DNA of 64,000 bases. Source: Bacteroidota bacterium (GTDB lineage Bacteria; Bacteroidota; Bacteroidia; Cytophagales; Cyclobacteriaceae). A program made the position numbers and the translations under genes. The number at the start of each line of letters is the position of its first letter. Positions within the stretch are counted from its first letter, which is position 1. The notes below the pieces were generated by a model. That model ran no database searches, was not told where the DNA came from, and worked only from the letters and a program-made list of their open reading frames with translations. Below, one piece after another: positions 36,409 through 44,328 of this stretch. The stretch spans positions 1 to 64,000 of the forward strand of contig JAJRQT010000166.1 in assembly GCA_024280115.1 (NCBI GenBank), in the 5' to 3' direction.

Positions 36409-36903
36409 CTAAATCCGGTAACTTGGTAATCCAGCCAAATTATTTTCCAGAAGTGTTCTTTTATAGCGATCTATCCGATCCCTCAGTTCATTCACCTTTT
36501 CATCCTGCTTTTTGAAATTGAACGGATACCATAGCGAAGTTTTAAACATTATTGCAGAACCATCCTGCGATGGGGAATACAATTTGATCTTATATACACC
36601 TGAGATTGTTTTTATCTCAATATCCTTAATATCCTCAAAAGGCACCTGAACCTCAAATCCTTTTTTATCATAGTAAACCGAGCTTTGGTCGTAGGAGACA
36701 TTTTTAATCTTGATGATGGTTGGTATTACTTTATAAGCCAACATGACATAGAGCGGGACCATTAATAGCAGGTTATACTCTTCGAAACCTATTGATCTGT
36801 AAAGCGCACCTCCTACCATCAGAAGCGTAATTGCTGAAACGATCGTTAAGGCTATTATCTTGTAAGTTTTAATTTTCGAAGTAGATATAATAGTAGTTCT
36901 CAT
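36409..36903 (-). CDS. Two-TM protein with PH-like domain (tandem paralogue)
   Basis: This 164-aa protein starts MRTTIISTSKIKTYK. Two TMs (about 16-34 and 43-60) are followed by a beta-rich region (SYDQSSVYYDKKGFEVQVPFEDIKDIEIKT) like bacterial PH or YcxB-type domains, and a charged C-terminal helix (KKQDEKVNELRDRIDRYKR). It is very similar in its C-terminal half to the neighbour at 36913. The family is not named; membrane-associated, function unknown. Confidence 0.82.
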   Translation of the reverse strand: MRTTIISTSKIKTYKIIALTIVSAITLLMVGGALYRSIGFEEYNLLLMVPLYVMLAYKVIPTIIKIKNVSYDQSSVYYDKKGFEVQVPFEDIKDIEIKTISGVYKIKLYSPSQDGSAIMFKTSLWYPFNFKKQDEKVNELRDRIDRYKRTLLENNLAGLPSYRI

Positions 36904-36912
36904 TTATAAAAA

Positions 36913-37407
36913 TTATAGGTTGTAACTGGGCAATGCTGCAAAATTCTCTTCCGGTAGCGTTCTTTTATACCGATCAATTTTATCCCTCAATTCATTTACC
37001 TTTTCATCCTGCTTTTTGAAATTGAACGGATACCAAAGCGATGTTTTAAAAAGTATTTCTTTGTTGCCTTGCGACAGATTGAAAAGCTTGATCCCATAAA
37101 TACCGGTTAACGACCTGATCTCAACGGAAGCGATATCTTTGAATGGCACCTGCACCTCGTAGCCATTTTTGTTATAATAAATGGAGCCGTCATCATAAGA
37201 CACGTTATTTAGCTTCAAAAATAGTCCATAATATATATGAAATTGGAGGTAAATAATAAATGGTATTGTACTGGAAATAATATGTTCTCCTGTAGCATAC
37301 ATGTAGAATACAAGGGGAATTATTGAAATCAAGAATATCCCATCGATGAAAAATACTATTATCCTGTAGTTCTTTAGCTTATTGGTAGAAACAATGGTTG
37401 TTCTCAT
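36913..37407 (-). CDS. Two-TM protein with PH-like domain (tandem paralogue)
   Basis: This is the first gene of the array, 164 aa: MRTTIVSTNKLKNYR start, two TMs (about 16-34 and 44-62), the PH-like region with NVSYDDGSIYYNKNGYEVQVPF, and C-terminal FKTSLWYPFNFKKQDEKVNEL. The N-terminal TM half differs more from its paralogues than the C-terminal half does. The next copy follows after 9 bases, so the copies probably form one transcript. Function unknown. Confidence 0.82.
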   Translation of the reverse strand: MRTTIVSTNKLKNYRIIVFFIDGIFLISIIPLVFYMYATGEHIISSTIPFIIYLQFHIYYGLFLKLNNVSYDDGSIYYNKNGYEVQVPFKDIASVEIRSLTGIYGIKLFNLSQGNKEILFKTSLWYPFNFKKQDEKVNELRDKIDRYKRTLPEENFAALPSYNL

Positions 37408-37544
37408 TTTCCAAAGTCATTTATTCTGTTTACTTGAATTGCCACACTATTTTTTATAAATTGGGCGTCCGTTAAAAAATACGTTTTAAATACGATCTGA
37501 GGCCTTTTAATAAAAATACTTTTTTTTAATTATAATATAAAATC

Positions 37545-38906
37545 ATGAGCGAAAAGAAAATCCTGCTTACGGAAAGTGAAATCCCTGAAAAGTGGTACAA
37601 CATTATGGCTGATATGCCAAATAAACCATTGCCACCCTTAAATCCGGCAACAAATGAACCAATAGGTCCTGATGCCTTGGCGCCCATCTTTCCGATGGGA
37701 TTGATAGAACAAGAAGTCAGTACTGAAAAATGGATAGAAATCCCGGATCAGGTAAGGGATATATATAAGATTTGGCGACCTTCTCCGCTGATAAGGGCTT
37801 ATGGCTTTGAGAAAGCATTAGATACCCCGGCAAAGATTTATTATAAATATGAAGGCGTAAGTCCTGCAGGATCACACAAGCCAAATACTGCCATTGCACA
37901 GGCCTACTACAATAAGCAGGAAGGTGTAAAGAAGATCGTTACCGAAACCGGAGCCGGACAGTGGGGGAGCGCACTTTCGCTGGCATGTAGCATGTTTGAC
38001 ATGGAGTGTGAAGTATTTATGGTAAAACTTAGTTTCAACCATAAACCGTATCGAAAAAGCATGATGAATGTCTGGGGAGGGACTGTCCATGCATCGCCAA
38101 GTGAATTGACCGAAGCGGGAAGAACGATTCTTGCTAAAGATCCCAACTCTCCCGGAAGCCTCGGTATCGCCATTTCAGAAGCCATCGAGCGAGCCGTTCA
38201 TACGGAGAATGCTAAATATTCTCTCGGAAGTGTGCTCAACCATGTATTGTTGCATCAAACTGTAATTGGCCAGGAAGCATTGCTGCAAATGGAGAAAGCT
38301 GGAGATATGCCTGATATCATCATTGCACCATTCGGCGGTGGATCTAATTTTGCGGGTTTGGCTTTCCCATTCTTAAAATTGAATTTTGAAGAAGGCAGAA
38401 AAATAAGGGCAATTGCAAGTGAGCCTGCCTCATGCCCAAAACTAACCCGAGGCGTTTTTAGATATGATTTTGGAGACACCATTGGAATGACCCCATTATT
38501 ACCAATGTACACCTTAGGGCACAATTTTGTACCTGCTCCAATTCATGCAGGAGGATTGCGTTATCATGGTGCAGGAGTGATTGTCAGTCAGTTATTAAAA
38601 GATAAATTGATCGAAGCAAGATCTCATCATCAACTTGAATGTTTTGAAGCAGGGGTACTCTTCGCCAAAACGGAAGGTATTATCCCGGCGCCAGAAGCAA
38701 ATAATGGTCTTGCTACTGTTGTTCAGGAGGCTAAAAAATGCAAGGAAGAAGGCATCAGCAAAACGATCCTTTTCAACCTGAGTGGCCATGGAAACCTGGA
38801 CATGTCGGCATACGATGCATATTTCAGTGGCAACCTTGAAGAACACGAGTTGACAACCGCCGAAATTGAAAGTTCTCTGGCTGAGTTGAATACACCAACG
38901 ATTTAA
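37545..38906 (+). CDS. trpB2: TrpB2-type tryptophan synthase beta chain
   Basis: This 453-aa PLP enzyme has Lys112 in GSHKPNTA as the Schiff-base residue, catalytic Glu in TETGAGQWG, the phosphate-binding GGGSN loop and a C-terminal NLSGHGNLD. Length and the N-terminal extension (PEKWYNIMADMP) mark the TrpB2 branch, which can work without TrpA. It converts indole plus serine to tryptophan. No other trp gene is nearby, consistent with a salvage role. It ends before a strong bidirectional terminator. Confidence 0.95.
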   Translation: MSEKKILLTESEIPEKWYNIMADMPNKPLPPLNPATNEPIGPDALAPIFPMGLIEQEVSTEKWIEIPDQVRDIYKIWRPSPLIRAYGFEKALDTPAKIYYKYEGVSPAGSHKPNTAIAQAYYNKQEGVKKIVTETGAGQWGSALSLACSMFDMECEVFMVKLSFNHKPYRKSMMNVWGGTVHASPSELTEAGRTILAKDPNSPGSLGIAISEAIERAVHTENAKYSLGSVLNHVLLHQTVIGQEALLQMEKAGDMPDIIIAPFGGGSNFAGLAFPFLKLNFEEGRKIRAIASEPASCPKLTRGVFRYDFGDTIGMTPLLPMYTLGHNFVPAPIHAGGLRYHGAGVIVSQLLKDKLIEARSHHQLECFEAGVLFAKTEGIIPAPEANNGLATVVQEAKKCKEEGISKTILFNLSGHGNLDMSAYDAYFSGNLEEHELTTAEIESSLAELNTPTI

Positions 38907-38923
38907 ACATTTACATTCCCGTT

Positions 38924-38965
38924 AATAAAAATGCCACATGGGAAATGTGGCATTTTTATTTTTAA
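38924..38965. terminator. Bidirectional rho-independent terminator
   Basis: AATAAAAATGCCACAT (38924-38939) pairs perfectly over 16 bp with 38945-38960 around a GGGAA loop. A T run follows on the plus strand, and A runs give U runs on the minus strand. It separates convergent trpB2 and the gene at 38980. Confidence 0.95.
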
Positions 38966-38979
38966 GATGATAAACTATT

Positions 38980-39768
38980 TTATCTTACCATCATTTGCAA
39001 TGTAGCAATTTTCCTTTCTCTCAAATCCCTGGTTTCCAAACCTTCCTTTACAGCCAATTGAGTCAGACCATCCATATCACCAGGGCCGCCTTCCATAGCA
39101 GTTGTTAATTGTACGGCATCTTTATACATATTCACAGTCATGTGGGTTGCGTAAGCATCAGTCCCAGTTGGTAAAATAACTTTTACTAACCCCCAGCTTC
39201 CTTTCTTACCATCATTCACCATTTGTTGATGCCAAGGTTTAAATATTTCAGATTCCGCTTTTACATAATTATTATTCAACTGCTTCATTACTTCAATTGA
39301 AGCCATTGTGCCTACTTTCATCTCAAAATCATCTTTTGTGGTGTCAATCTGTTTCAAGTAAACCTGGTGTGCAATGTCACGGGATGCCGTGGTTTTATTC
39401 ATCATTGAATTAAAATCTTCATCTGATTTGTTAGGATAGGCCTTCTTGGCTGTGGCAAGGAGGTCATCAAAACTTATTGGTGCCATCATATCCAGCAGAC
39501 TTGAGTATAATGTGACAGTTAAATACTGAGATCCTTGTTCGGAGCCTGAAGGTGTCAGTGACCACAGATCCCAGCCAATAATTTTTTTATCAGCAACTCG
39601 CTGTTTATGGATGCCGGACCAGAATTCTTCAACTTCAAGGTAATTTGATCCTTGCTCATCGTTTACCTTCATAAACTCAAAAATTAAGTACAATTCAGAA
39701 GAATTGTCCTGGGCGTGGATACTTGCGGCCATAAAAATGACCAGGGTTAGGGTTAATAACTTTTTCAT
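38980..39768 (-). CDS. Hypothetical secreted protein with duplicated alpha-beta halves
   Basis: This 262-aa protein has a signal peptide (1-19, ending SIHAQ). Two halves look related: FEFMKVNDEQGSNYLEVEEF followed by W-SGIHKQRVADKKIIGWDLWSL, and MASIEVMKQLNNNYVKAESE followed by KPWHQQMVNDGKKGSWGLVKV. Each would form a strand-helix-strand of the dimeric alpha-beta barrel kind. No catalytic motif or named family was recognised. It is monocistronic and convergent with trpB2. Confidence 0.82.
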   Translation of the reverse strand: MKKLLTLTLVIFMAASIHAQDNSSELYLIFEFMKVNDEQGSNYLEVEEFWSGIHKQRVADKKIIGWDLWSLTPSGSEQGSQYLTVTLYSSLLDMMAPISFDDLLATAKKAYPNKSDEDFNSMMNKTTASRDIAHQVYLKQIDTTKDDFEMKVGTMASIEVMKQLNNNYVKAESEIFKPWHQQMVNDGKKGSWGLVKVILPTGTDAYATHMTVNMYKDAVQLTTAMEGGPGDMDGLTQLAVKEGLETRDLRERKIATLQMMVR

Positions 39769-39891
39769 GGTTTTAATAGGTTAGTGGTTAAAAATTTACA
39801 AACTGTAAACAAATAAATCGAATAAATGTTTTGATCAATAATTAATTGATTGCTGACAGATGCTAATTTCTTTGTTCTTTTCGGAATATTG

Positions 39892-39955
39892 AATGGTCAA
39901 AAAATGAGGAGCAAGTTTTCAATGAAAAATCAATTTTTGTCCTTTAATGTTTTAA
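39892..39955. repeat. Dispersed intergenic sequence, copy 2
   Basis: GAATGGTCAAAAAATGAGGA onward resembles 27480-27557. It covers the last codons and 3' flank of the ATPase gene. Confidence 0.35.
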
Positions 39956-41317
39956 CCTTGATAGTACATCATCAGGTATATAGATATTAGATGCTTTGCT
40001 TCCTTCCTTTTCCAATTCTTTAACGAAGAGTATAGGAAGTATTGTTTTTCCTTTAGCGCCAGGTAATAGAAGTGCCTTGTCTTTCAGCTTTTTTAAGAGT
40101 TGTTTTGATTTTATTACCTTGCCCCATTTACACTCTCCTACTAAAAGATATTTTTTATCAAGAGATTCACCTACAATATCCAACTCCATCTGTTCTCCAT
40201 TCATATTATTTCCCCACCATCTAAAACAAATATCAAAATCTATTCCATTTAACGGCTTCATTGGAATGCATTTACGACAGATACTTTCCCACTCAGCGGC
40301 AATAAAATGGAAGAGCGAAGTTCTTATTGATTTATACACCTGATCTTTCATATCTAATTCAAGCTTTGAAAGATTTGGCGCGACAAATGAAAAGTAGAAA
40401 TTAATAAATTGATCTGATATTTTATATAAACTTTTTTTATTAGATTTCGATGATGTTCCGTAAGGAATCTCACGTTTTAAATATCCTAATTTAATCAGAT
40501 TGTCAAGAGGCCTGCTTAGATGGGTTGCCGGTTTATTTAATCTTCCTGCAATTTCTGATAATCTATGTACTCCACTACCAACAATTGAAAGTATTGAATA
40601 GGCCTGAACAGATTCACGCATATCATCCAGAAACAATCTTGTCGGTTCATCATGCAATATTCCCAACCTATCCAGAATTATATTCTTCATGGCAAGCTCA
40701 AAAGAATCTTCTTCCCATCTCAGCTCCCAATAGCGAGGCACGCCTCCCCACACAGCGTATTCTTCAATGGCCTGGATGGAAGTACACTGTAATGCTTCCT
40801 GAATCAATCCCGCTTTGAGTGGTAATACGTTTAGTATTTCATTTGCCCTGCCATATAGTGGAGCGCTACTGTCGAGTACCAATCCTTGCATCATCTGTTG
40901 TGATGATCCGCACAACACGAGATCATATTTCCTTTCTTTTTTTTGATCAACAATCTTCTGAATTAAACTTGGAAGCTGAGGTGAGCTTTTTACCAGATAT
41001 GGAAATTCATCGATACAGATTGTTATTTGATCTTTAATGATATTATCCAGATTTGTGAAAATTGACTGCCAATCAGGATAAACCAGCTCGTCAAAGCCCG
41101 GAATTTTCTCACCTATTACATGAGCCATTTGGGCCAGCAATACGGATTCATCAGATTGCTGTGCCATGAAATAAATATCTCCATCCCTCAATACATTTTT
41201 TATAAGTGTAGATTTTCCACACCTACGGCGGCCATAAATCACAATGAGTTTTGAAGTTGGGCTTTCAAGAGCTTTTTTCAGCCTGTATTTTTCATCTTTC
41301 CGGTTATAGAATTTCAT
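39944..41317 (-). CDS. ATPase_2 / DUF234 AAA-type ATPase
   Basis: This 457-aa protein has an N-terminal P-loop domain with Walker A YGRRRCGKSTL (about 28-38), Walker B ICIDEFPYL, sensor LCGSSQQMM, a winged-helix region (LSEIAGRLNKPATHLSRPLDNL) and a C-terminal DUF234 nuclease-like domain with E-x-K-type pattern LDIVGE and LLVGECKWG. Such proteins are frequent in archaea and Bacteroidota and are thought to be linked to mobile elements or defence, without proof. It stands alone beside a repeat-rich zone. Confidence 0.9.
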   Translation of the reverse strand: MKFYNRKDEKYRLKKALESPTSKLIVIYGRRRCGKSTLIKNVLRDGDIYFMAQQSDESVLLAQMAHVIGEKIPGFDELVYPDWQSIFTNLDNIIKDQITICIDEFPYLVKSSPQLPSLIQKIVDQKKERKYDLVLCGSSQQMMQGLVLDSSAPLYGRANEILNVLPLKAGLIQEALQCTSIQAIEEYAVWGGVPRYWELRWEEDSFELAMKNIILDRLGILHDEPTRLFLDDMRESVQAYSILSIVGSGVHRLSEIAGRLNKPATHLSRPLDNLIKLGYLKREIPYGTSSKSNKKSLYKISDQFINFYFSFVAPNLSKLELDMKDQVYKSIRTSLFHFIAAEWESICRKCIPMKPLNGIDFDICFRWWGNNMNGEQMELDIVGESLDKKYLLVGECKWGKVIKSKQLLKKLKDKALLLPGAKGKTILPILFVKELEKEGSKASNIYIPDDVLSRLKH

Positions 41318-41470
41318 ATCATTTAATTATGCTTTACAAGTATAATGTTTCTTGTACATAATAAAAAATATGAATCAATCCTAAAACTTGGGGGGGCAGG
41401 AAAATGAGTTTCATAGAACACATCAAGAAGAGGTCTTTTTCAGGCAAAATCTCTATAACTTTTCTTGCCC

Positions 41471-41516
41471 CCTGCTGGTACGAGCTACAAGCCTGCCTGA
41501 AGACAAAGGTAGGCTC
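41471..41516. repeat. REP-like stem-loop
   Basis: ACGAGCTACAA is followed by GCCTGCC pairing with GGTAGGC (one G-T). The ACGAGCTACAA core recurs in the hairpin at 44274-44292. Confidence 0.5.
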
Positions 41517-41571
41517 GCAACAACGTGGGTATAGAAAAATTCTACACCCAGTTACTATATTGACTAAAGCT

Positions 41572-41594
41572 AAGTGTAGATTGCAACTACACTT
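41572..41594 (+). repeat. Stem-loop, terminator-like
   Basis: AAGTGTAG and CTACACTT pair over 8 bp with a 7-nt loop, followed by TTTATAT. It could stop a plus-strand transcript, though no plus-strand gene ends here. Confidence 0.4.
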
Positions 41595-41630
41595 TTATAT
41601 CAAATCTATAGTTGGGTTTAGATATAATCG

Positions 41631-41702
41631 CCGGATTGCAAACCCTGCCCAGGGAGTATATTTGATCTGCGGGTGTAGAAAAACTCTACACCCAGAGGGG
41701 TA
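41631..41702. repeat. Hairpin-bearing direct repeat, copy A
   Basis: It starts CCGGATTGCAAACCCTGCCC and ends with the hairpin GGGTGTAGA/TCTACACCC (41671-41693) followed by AGAGGGG. Copy B at 42737-42810 has the same order: CCGGATTGCAAAACCTACCC, a variable middle, hairpin, AGAGGGG. Confidence 0.75.
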
Positions 41703-41718
41703 TAAACAATCAACCCAA

Positions 41719-42342
41719 CTAATCCGGCTCCACGATGCCTAACATCTCCAGGTATTGCGGATTGCTTTCCAGTGCGATCCTGGCAATAGCAACAAAATCG
41801 CTCACCCATCGGTCGAGCGTATCCAGAGCCTTATCCCTTTCTCTCGTAGCAGTTTGTGCTTCTCCCTTTTCCTTTAGCTGACTGTTGTATTTGTCCTCAC
41901 AATCAGTAATAAGAGCTTGCGCTTCCTTTAGCTTGTTTTTGGTAATTCCGAATTCACCCAGCGCATTGGCATACAAAGCTTTGGCCTGGCTGAGCCAGCC
42001 GGAAAATGTGCGCGACCTTGTACCCGCGAGTTGCAGAGCTTCCGATACGCCCGGATCCCTGCCAAAAACTACCCGTGCTATTTTCAAGTGCTTCATGTAT
42101 GTTGCATTGGCTCCGGCTTTTGCTGCGTTAAGTTCGTAGGTGGCTCCATACTGGTCGCCATACTCCTTTTTTTGTTTGTTCTGCAATTCCATCGCTGTTT
42201 TATACAGGGCATTTCCAACCTTCAACTTTTCTTCTGTATAGCCATATTCCGCAAGCGGAGATGCTAACTCAGGTTGATTCATTGTATTAGAAATAGCATT
42301 TTGTGCAAACAGCAGTTGGCTGTCTATTCTTCCGTTATCCAT
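41719..42342 (-). CDS. Hypothetical all-helical protein
   Basis: This 207-aa cytoplasmic protein has no signal or TM. Long helices are predicted: YTEEKLKVGNALYKTAMELQ, then KAGANATYMKHLKIARVVFG, SGWLSQAKALYANALGEFG and a C-terminal DRWVSDFVAIARIALESNPQ. Two parts look alike (YGYTEEKLKVGNALYKTAME and FGITKNKLKEAQALITDCED), suggesting an internal repeat of a helical hairpin. I cannot name the family. It lies between two copies of a hairpin repeat and next to the 21-bp array. Confidence 0.78.
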   Translation of the reverse strand: MDNGRIDSQLLFAQNAISNTMNQPELASPLAEYGYTEEKLKVGNALYKTAMELQNKQKKEYGDQYGATYELNAAKAGANATYMKHLKIARVVFGRDPGVSEALQLAGTRSRTFSGWLSQAKALYANALGEFGITKNKLKEAQALITDCEDKYNSQLKEKGEAQTATRERDKALDTLDRWVSDFVAIARIALESNPQYLEMLGIVEPD

Positions 42343-42421
42343 AATAAATTTGTTTGGTTATAAATAAAAACAATTTGTTCAACTTTATATTAAATCAATG
42401 TCCGATACGGCATCGAAACAG

Positions 42422-42694
42422 TACTATACAATATATTTTCATTACAATGTCATTATCTTGCGTCACAAAATTATTTTCCAGAGCTACAATGCCATCTCCT
42501 GGTGATACATCATGATCTTCCATTGCCGCAGTACGAAATAGTAGTGTTACAGAACCTTTTTCTGATGTTACATTGTCTTTTTCCGGTATTGCAAAATGAT
42601 GCCCCAGTGTCGCAATGTTATTTTTTACTGTTACAATATGATTACTCCTTTATGCAATGCCATTTTTTAGTGATACTGAATAATTATTCAGTAT
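42422..42694. repeat. Degenerate 21-bp periodic array (13 units)
   Basis: Thirteen consecutive 21-base units, with no insertion or deletion, begin at 42422, 42443, 42464 and so on to 42674. Almost every unit starts TACA, CACA, TGCA or CGCA; the middle is T-rich and the end often GTGT or TGGTGA-like. Units differ strongly from each other, yet the phase is exact. Read on the minus strand, each unit encodes a heptapeptide close to T-L-E-N-x-I-V, with one stop (unit 42632-42652). On the plus strand a frame with L-Q-x-x-x-x-V heptads is open from about 42394 to 42703. Neither strand has an obvious start signal. Confidence 0.8.
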
Positions 42695-42736
42695 TTCGTT
42701 GAACTTGCTTCAATACCCATTACCATAATCCTATTA

Positions 42737-42810
42737 CCGGATTGCAAAACCTACCCCCAACCCGTGTCTTTGATATATGGGTGTAGAAGTATTCTACACC
42801 CAGAGGGGTT
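42737..42810. repeat. Hairpin-bearing direct repeat, copy B
   Basis: CCGGATTGCAAAACCTACCC leads to a perfect hairpin GGGTGTAGAA/TTCTACACCC (42779-42801, 3-nt loop) and AGAGGGG. It is the partner of copy A at 41631-41702, in the same orientation, about 1.1 kb away. Confidence 0.75.
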
Positions 42811-42833
42811 AATTTAATTTTAGTATCACTTTT

Positions 42834-44237
42834 TTAAAACTCTACTTTCAAATTATCTAACCACGATCCATTTCCAGTTGTCACCCAGATGTGCTGTGAA
42901 AGTTTATACAGGTTTTGAATATCAAAATCAGAATTGATCTCTGATGTGGGTAAAGTCAGGGTTTGTTTGATCGAATTGTTTTCGATATTGTACATTTGAA
43001 TTATAATTTCTTGATTGTTTACAGTTGCAGTAAAATGATATCCTCCTGCTACTAATGGTTGAGACTCTATATCAATAATTGCTCTTTTCTGTCCTTCTAT
43101 TTCCTTATAAATCACCAAATGTTGATCATTCCCCATATCACCAGTTTCCACCCTACCAGCCAAAAGAATTGAAAATTCAGGGAAATAAATTTTGGCCATA
43201 GTTTGCATTCCCCAATATGTACTATTCAAATACCCATCCCATTCAATATTAATCTTATCAGCATTCCTAGGCAAATTGCCCTCAACTGATAAACTGGCTG
43301 ATGCATCAGTTGTATATGCATTCATTCTACCATTCTTAAAGTCTACTACACTTCTTCCAAGTGTAAACTCCCATTCCTCTGGAGGCTGATTGTTATTAAA
43401 ATCAAAAAATATTGGTTGAAGATATATTTTGTCTATCAGTTCTTTTGCTTCGGCTATTTGTGTTTCAAGTTCAGTACTTTTTTCTTCCTGTTTTTCAAGA
43501 GAGATGCTAATCAATGAGAGTGCAGCGCTCACACAAGATATTTTTCCACCAGGCGTTGGATCAAATCCGCATAAAGAACCATCTACAAACTGACTCCATG
43601 CATCAGCCGATGCTTTAATATTACCCCAATCTTCAGGTATTACCTCAGCCATCACTCCCGCTAAAGAGCCACTGCAAGAATAGACAGCTTTTGGAATTAG
43701 CCAACCTACTGTGCCAATAGCCTCAAGTACAGACACAATACAACCGGCAACAGAAACGCCTCTTCCTGCCCATCTAACAATGTCAGACCATTCCGCGCCA
43801 TTAATTGCTGATACATTTGCGATTCTTCCGTTTGATGAAATATATGCTGATAAATCAACTTCAATATTTTCCAAAACTTCAATATTTCCTTTGGGGTCAA
43901 CTATCGAAACATCCACTCCAGTTGGACTATAGTTTGAAAAGAAAATATGTGTTCCTTCAAAATAAGCATGAGTAGGTAATGCATTTTCATCAGCCCAGAT
44001 TAATAGTGGGGATATACCTGGTAATTTATGATATACCATTTCAGGGAAACCATTGGCATCCACCTTTATAGCTGCAAATGTGCCGTCTTTATAAGACGCC
44101 ATAATTGGAAAGTCATCAAAACCAGTCTCAATAATAGATGTGTTTTTATAAGGATGAAATTCTTCGACTATCTCTGTTGTATTTTCTGAACATGAAAAAA
44201 ATAATGCGATAATTATGATTGATATTTTAAGTTTCAT
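42834..44237 (-). CDS. Lipoprotein with hydrophobic Cys-rich segment and C-terminal beta domain
   Basis: This protein is 467 aa from ATG 44237 (the longest frame starts at 44276, but MKLKISIIIIALFFSC is a normal lipoprotein signal). After the lipobox Cys come a beta-rich region (YKDGTFAAIKVDANGFPEMVYHK), a hydrophobic Gly/Ala/Val stretch with several Cys (about 155-200, GRGVSVAGCIVSVLEAIGTV), a coiled coil (SLEKQEEKSTELETQIAEAK) and a C-terminal jelly-roll-like domain (FDFNNNQPPEEW to GNGSWLDNLKVEF). No family was recognised. It is the last gene in a run of secreted proteins on this strand. Confidence 0.8.
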   Translation of the reverse strand: MKLKISIIIIALFFSCSENTTEIVEEFHPYKNTSIIETGFDDFPIMASYKDGTFAAIKVDANGFPEMVYHKLPGISPLLIWADENALPTHAYFEGTHIFFSNYSPTGVDVSIVDPKGNIEVLENIEVDLSAYISSNGRIANVSAINGAEWSDIVRWAGRGVSVAGCIVSVLEAIGTVGWLIPKAVYSCSGSLAGVMAEVIPEDWGNIKASADAWSQFVDGSLCGFDPTPGGKISCVSAALSLISISLEKQEEKSTELETQIAEAKELIDKIYLQPIFFDFNNNQPPEEWEFTLGRSVVDFKNGRMNAYTTDASASLSVEGNLPRNADKINIEWDGYLNSTYWGMQTMAKIYFPEFSILLAGRVETGDMGNDQHLVIYKEIEGQKRAIIDIESQPLVAGGYHFTATVNNQEIIIQMYNIENNSIKQTLTLPTSEINSDFDIQNLYKLSQHIWVTTGNGSWLDNLKVEF

Positions 44238-44273
44238 TTTTATACTGTTTATGAATTGTAAGTGTGTATTTAG

Positions 44274-44292
44274 CACGAGCTACAAACTCGTG
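44274..44292. repeat. REP-like hairpin
   Basis: CACGAG (44274-44279) and CTCGTG (44287-44292) form a perfect 6-bp stem around CTACAAA. It shares the ACGAGCTACAA core with 41471-41516. Confidence 0.55.
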
Positions 44293-44328
44293 TCAACAGG
44301 AGGGAGCTTTTTCTCATCTTCATAACCT

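Larger units (their letters stand above)
41318..41718. other. Repeat-rich intergenic region
   Basis: This 401-bp region without a gene contains four hairpins: a REP-like structure at 41471-41516, GGGTATAGAA/TTCTACACCC at 41527-41549, AAGTGTAG/CTACACTT at 41572-41594 followed by TTTATAT, and GGGTGTAGA/TCTACACCC at 41671-41693. The last is inside a longer direct repeat shared with 42737-42810. Confidence 0.7.
42343..42833. other. Repeat-rich intergenic region
   Basis: This 491-bp region between two minus-strand genes contains the 21-bp-periodic array (42422-42694) and hairpin repeat copy B (42737-42810). Confidence 0.7.

Noticed and set aside
42443..42694. CRISPR array
   Set aside because: The units are contiguous 21-mers with no constant repeat plus variable spacer pattern, and no cas genes lie nearby.
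42502..42702. Real plus-strand gene of 66 aa in the 21-bp array
   Set aside because: Its heptad pattern is a by-product of the DNA periodicity (all frames show it), the frame is open well upstream of its ATG, and there is no start context. Kept only as a repeat array.
41631..42810. Integron attC cassette
   Set aside because: The flanking repeats lack the GTTRRRY / RYYYAAC core pairs, and no integrase is in the window.
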